A DNA stretch of 64,000 bases from the NCBI RefSeq assembly GCF_044748305.1, contig NZ_JBIVFT010000005.1:62001-126000 (forward strand), read 5' to 3'. How positions within the stretch are numbered: the first letter of the stretch is position 1; every line of letters begins with the position of its first letter. The DNA is from Arthrobacter_E sp044748305. Its GTDB lineage: Bacteria; Actinomycetota; Actinomycetes; Actinomycetales; Micrococcaceae. Below, piece after piece: positions 61,677-64,000 of this stretch. The position numbers and the translations under genes were made by a program. Under the pieces are notes generated by a model. It was given only the letters and a program-made list of their open reading frames with translations. It made no database searches and was not told the origin of the DNA.

Positions 61677-62621
61677 ATGAACACGAGGACCAGCACGAAC
61701 GGCCTGATCGGCCGGTTCGTCCAGTCGCTGCCGACAGAGGTGGACTCCCGCGTCCGGGGCTTGTCCATCGCTTCACTCGTCGGTCAGGTGATCCTGATCG
61801 GCACCGGCGGCGCGGTGCGTCTGACCTCCTCCGGGCTCGGTTGCCCCACCTGGCCCAGGTGCACCTCTGACTCCCTGGTCAACACCCCGGAGATGGGCAT
61901 TCACGGCATCATCGAATTCGGCAACCGGACGCTGACCTTCGTTCTCGCGCTGATCGCCCTTCTCATGCTCGTTGCACTGTGGCGGATCCGGCGAGAGCGC
62001 AAGGATCTCTTCCTCCTGTCACTCGGCCTTTTGGCCAGCATCCCCGCCCAGGCGATCATCGGTGGCATCACCGTCCTCAGCCAGCTCAATCCGTGGGTCG
62101 TCGGTCTGCATTTCCTTGTCTCCATGGCTCTCGTGATCTTCGCGATGCTCCTCGTCAACCGGGCCTATGGGCGCACGGGGCACTTCATGACACGTGCTCT
62201 CGCCCCCCTCCCGGGTGCCGCGGCCCCGGTCACCGCCGCCACCGCGTTCTTCGCGGCGCTGGCCGTGGTGCTCGGGGTCATCGTCACCGGCGCCGGACCG
62301 CATGCCGGTGACGCCAATGCTCCGCGCAACAACCTCGACTGGGATCTGGTGAGTCACTTCCACGCGGTTCCGGCCTATCTCGTGACGGCAGGCGTGCTCG
62401 TCTCGGTGGTGCTCGCCTTCCGAGGCGGCATCCGTGGCCCGTTCCGCACGGGTGCCCTGATCTTGCTGTTCGTGACCCTGCTGCAGGCGACCATCGGCTT
62501 CATCCAGTACTACAACGGCATTCCGGCACTTCTGGTGGGAAGTCACATGGTGGTCGGCGCCCTGCTCATGGCCGCGGCGACCAACCTGGCCGACATCGGC
62601 CGGTGGAGCCCGAAGGCCTGA
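61677..62621 (+). CDS. ctaA: Heme A synthase (COX15/CtaA)
   Basis: Oxidises the C8 methyl of heme O to make heme A for cytochrome aa3. 314 residues, eight membrane helices. Conserved: TGGAVRLTSSGLGCPTWPRC (with the redox Cys pair CPTWPRC), GIIEFGNRTLTFVLALIALL (His and Glu region), and ITGAGPHAGD-type VTGAGPHAGDANAPRNN with His ligand. Start ATG with GAGGT upstream. Convergent with ctaB. Confidence 0.95.
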   Translation: MNTRTSTNGLIGRFVQSLPTEVDSRVRGLSIASLVGQVILIGTGGAVRLTSSGLGCPTWPRCTSDSLVNTPEMGIHGIIEFGNRTLTFVLALIALLMLVALWRIRRERKDLFLLSLGLLASIPAQAIIGGITVLSQLNPWVVGLHFLVSMALVIFAMLLVNRAYGRTGHFMTRALAPLPGAAAPVTAATAFFAALAVVLGVIVTGAGPHAGDANAPRNNLDWDLVSHFHAVPAYLVTAGVLVSVVLAFRGGIRGPFRTGALILLFVTLLQATIGFIQYYNGIPALLVGSHMVVGALLMAAATNLADIGRWSPKA

Positions 62622-62642
62622 TAAAGCACGTACTCTCCCGAT

Positions 62643-62676
62643 ACGGAGGGCCTCGCCGGAAGGCGGGGCCCTCCGT
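62643..62676 (+). terminator. Terminator after ctaA
   Basis: 15-bp stem with one G-U pair (ACGGAGGGCCTCGCC / GGCGGGGCCCTCCGT), loop GGAA, 22 bases past the ctaA stop. No U-tract. Confidence 0.7.
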
Positions 62677-62704
62677 GCGTCCGGTCGGCATATCAGGTGT
62701 GCAC

Positions 62705-62738
62705 GACGAAGGCCCGGCCGTCAGGCCGGGCCTTCGTC
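62705..62738. terminator. Terminator between ctaA and ctaB
   Basis: Perfect 15-bp stem GACGAAGGCCCGGCC / GGCCGGGCCTTCGTC with GTCA loop, 22 bases beyond the ctaB stop on the minus strand. With the hairpin at 62643 it separates the convergent genes. Confidence 0.75.
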
Positions 62739-62759
62739 ACTTCAGAGTGATGGGGCTTC

Positions 62760-63713
62760 TCAGAAGCCGGACATGAGCGGCGCACCGACGAAGGGGTCGA
62801 CCGCCAGTGCCAGGAACAGCACCGTGAGGTAGCTGATGGATCCGTGGAAGACCTTCATGGCCCGCTTGTTGTCCACGTTCTCCTGCTGGGCCTGGCTGTA
62901 CAGGGAGTGCGACTCCCACAGGAACCACGCACCCGAAAGCAGGGCGACGACGGTGTACACCCAGCCCGCGCCGCCCACCGGCACGAGGAGCAGCGAGCAC
63001 GCCACCATGGCCCACGCGTAGAGCACCACCTGAACGGAGACGACCTTGGCCCCCGCGATGGCACCGAGCATGGGCACCTCAGCCTTACGGTAGTCCTCGC
63101 CGTACTTCATGGAGAGCGGCCAGTAGTGCGGCGGGGTCCAGAGGAAGATCACCATGAACAGCACGAGCGCCGGCCATTCGACCGTGTCGCGGACCGCGGC
63201 CCAGGCGATCAGCACCGGGAAGCATCCTGCCGCTCCGCCCCAGACGATGTTCTGTGCCGTGCGGCGCTTGAGGATCAGGGTGTAGATGACCACGTAGAAG
63301 AAGATGGCTCCGAGGCCCAGCAGCGCGGACAGGCCGTTGGCTCCGAACCAGAGGATCAGGATGGAGGCGATTCCCAGAAGGGTCGCGAAGATCAGTGCTT
63401 CACGCGGCGTCACTTCACCGGTGACCAGGGGACGGTTCTTCGTCCGCTTCATGACCTTGTCGATATCGCGGTCGATGTAACAGTTGAACGCCCCAGCACT
63501 GCCCGCCGCGAAGGCGCCGCCCACCATGGTCGCCACCATGAGGCCGATCGAGGGGAAGCCGCGCTGCGCGAAGAACATGGTCGGCAGCGTGCTCACCAGG
63601 AGAAGTTCGATGACCCGCGGCTTGGTCAGAGCCACATACGCTTTGAGCTTGCGGCTGAAACCGCCTCCCTGAGGCAATGACGGCGTCTGGATGGCGGGTT
63701 CTGATGTGCTCAC
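62760..63713 (-). CDS. ctaB: Protoheme IX farnesyltransferase (heme O synthase)
   Basis: Adds a farnesyl group to heme B giving heme O, the substrate of CtaA. 317 residues from a GTG at 63713 (VSTSEPAIQTPSLP); longer frames add non-homologous sequence. UbiA-type prenyltransferase motif NCYIDRDIDKVMKRTKNRPL in the first loop, YTLILKRRTAQNIVWGGAAG in the second; about nine helices. Confidence 0.95.
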   Translation of the reverse strand: MSTSEPAIQTPSLPQGGGFSRKLKAYVALTKPRVIELLLVSTLPTMFFAQRGFPSIGLMVATMVGGAFAAGSAGAFNCYIDRDIDKVMKRTKNRPLVTGEVTPREALIFATLLGIASILILWFGANGLSALLGLGAIFFYVVIYTLILKRRTAQNIVWGGAAGCFPVLIAWAAVRDTVEWPALVLFMVIFLWTPPHYWPLSMKYGEDYRKAEVPMLGAIAGAKVVSVQVVLYAWAMVACSLLLVPVGGAGWVYTVVALLSGAWFLWESHSLYSQAQQENVDNKRAMKVFHGSISYLTVLFLALAVDPFVGAPLMSGF

Positions 63714-64000
63714 GGCTGCGTTGACCTTAGTTTCTGCTTCGCGATTGATGAAAGGCCATCCGCACCCGCCCCACTGGGGAGCGCACAGTCCTGACCCGCT
63801 GTTTATTCTACCGCGCATAGAGAAAGTCGGGACCCGAGGCGCACCCGGCGCCCCGTGAGCTTGGACATCACTACGGAAGCAGCGTTCATCTTTGGCATAA
63901 ATCACACTTAATCAGAGGGATGCCACCAGAAGTCCGACGGATCGGGCTAAGCTGATCTCAACTCGGCTTCCCGAGCCGGCTCAGCGCATTCGCGCCGGGT
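63714..64000. other. Upstream region of ctaB, no gene seen
   Basis: 287 bases reaching the window edge. TAGAAT on the minus strand at 63805-63810 is a possible -10 for ctaB, about 92 bases before its GTG. In related genomes a transketolase gene lies divergently here, so a plus-strand promoter probably lies near the edge, but I see no coding start inside the window. Confidence 0.4.

Noticed and set aside
1..64000. CRISPR arrays, tRNA or rRNA genes, transposases or integrases
   Set aside because: None recognised on reading either strand; no regularly spaced repeats and no tRNA-like ends beside genes.

Overview
The window is high-GC (about 65%) chromosomal core sequence from an actinobacterium, most likely a member of the Micrococcaceae (Arthrobacter and relatives). 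The case rests on gene order (pyrR-pyrB-pyrC-carA-carB-pyrF; alaS-ruvX-mltG-aroE-aroC-aroK-aroB-efp-nusB; pdxT-yebC-ruvC-ruvA-ruvB-yajC-secD-secF-relA; sufR-sufB-sufD-sufC next to ctaA and ctaB), frequent GTG starts, ATGA and TAATG overlaps, and compact spacing. I see no tRNA, rRNA, CRISPR, phage or insertion-sequence genes, and no gene-free stretch longer than 300 bases.

Layout. 1-8313 (minus): the pyrimidine biosynthesis operon, with a PyrR-binding stem-loop just upstream of pyrR. 8508-10052 (plus): a PrsW-family membrane protease. 10133-20587 (minus): nusB, efp, a TPR protein, the shikimate genes aroB, aroK, aroC and aroE, mltG, ruvX and alaS. 20758-27838 (minus): two small membrane proteins, rpsD, rarA, a GNAT protein, aspS and hisS. 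27982-31025 (plus): a membrane-anchored cyclophilin, a DUF349 protein and an AbiEi-like small protein. 31057-40807 (minus): relA, secF, secD, yajC, ruvB, ruvA, ruvC, yebC and pdxT. 40967-47029 is a lineage-specific-looking block: an asparagine synthetase fused to a CofE-like domain, an FAD monooxygenase and an M3 peptidase. 47030-51411 (minus): pdxS, a CDP-alcohol phosphotransferase, a HIT protein and thrS. 51517-54420: a MmyB-type regulator divergent from an MFS pump, then an AhpD-like protein. 54663-59724 (minus): the suf operon. 59877-62621 (plus): an ABC-2 transporter and heme A synthase, convergent with ctaB (62760-63713, minus).

The most unusual item is the 892-residue AsnB fusion: a complete glutamine-dependent asparagine synthetase followed by about 250 residues resembling the coenzyme F420:L-glutamate ligase (CofE) family, lying in a block that separates pdxS from pdxT. 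Other points of interest are a DtxR/IdeR-like iron box at the suf promoter, a PyrR RNA-binding loop, a LexA-like box before ruvA, two long palindromic repeats, and a set of intergenic hairpins whose stems share the same ACGACGGCGG end.
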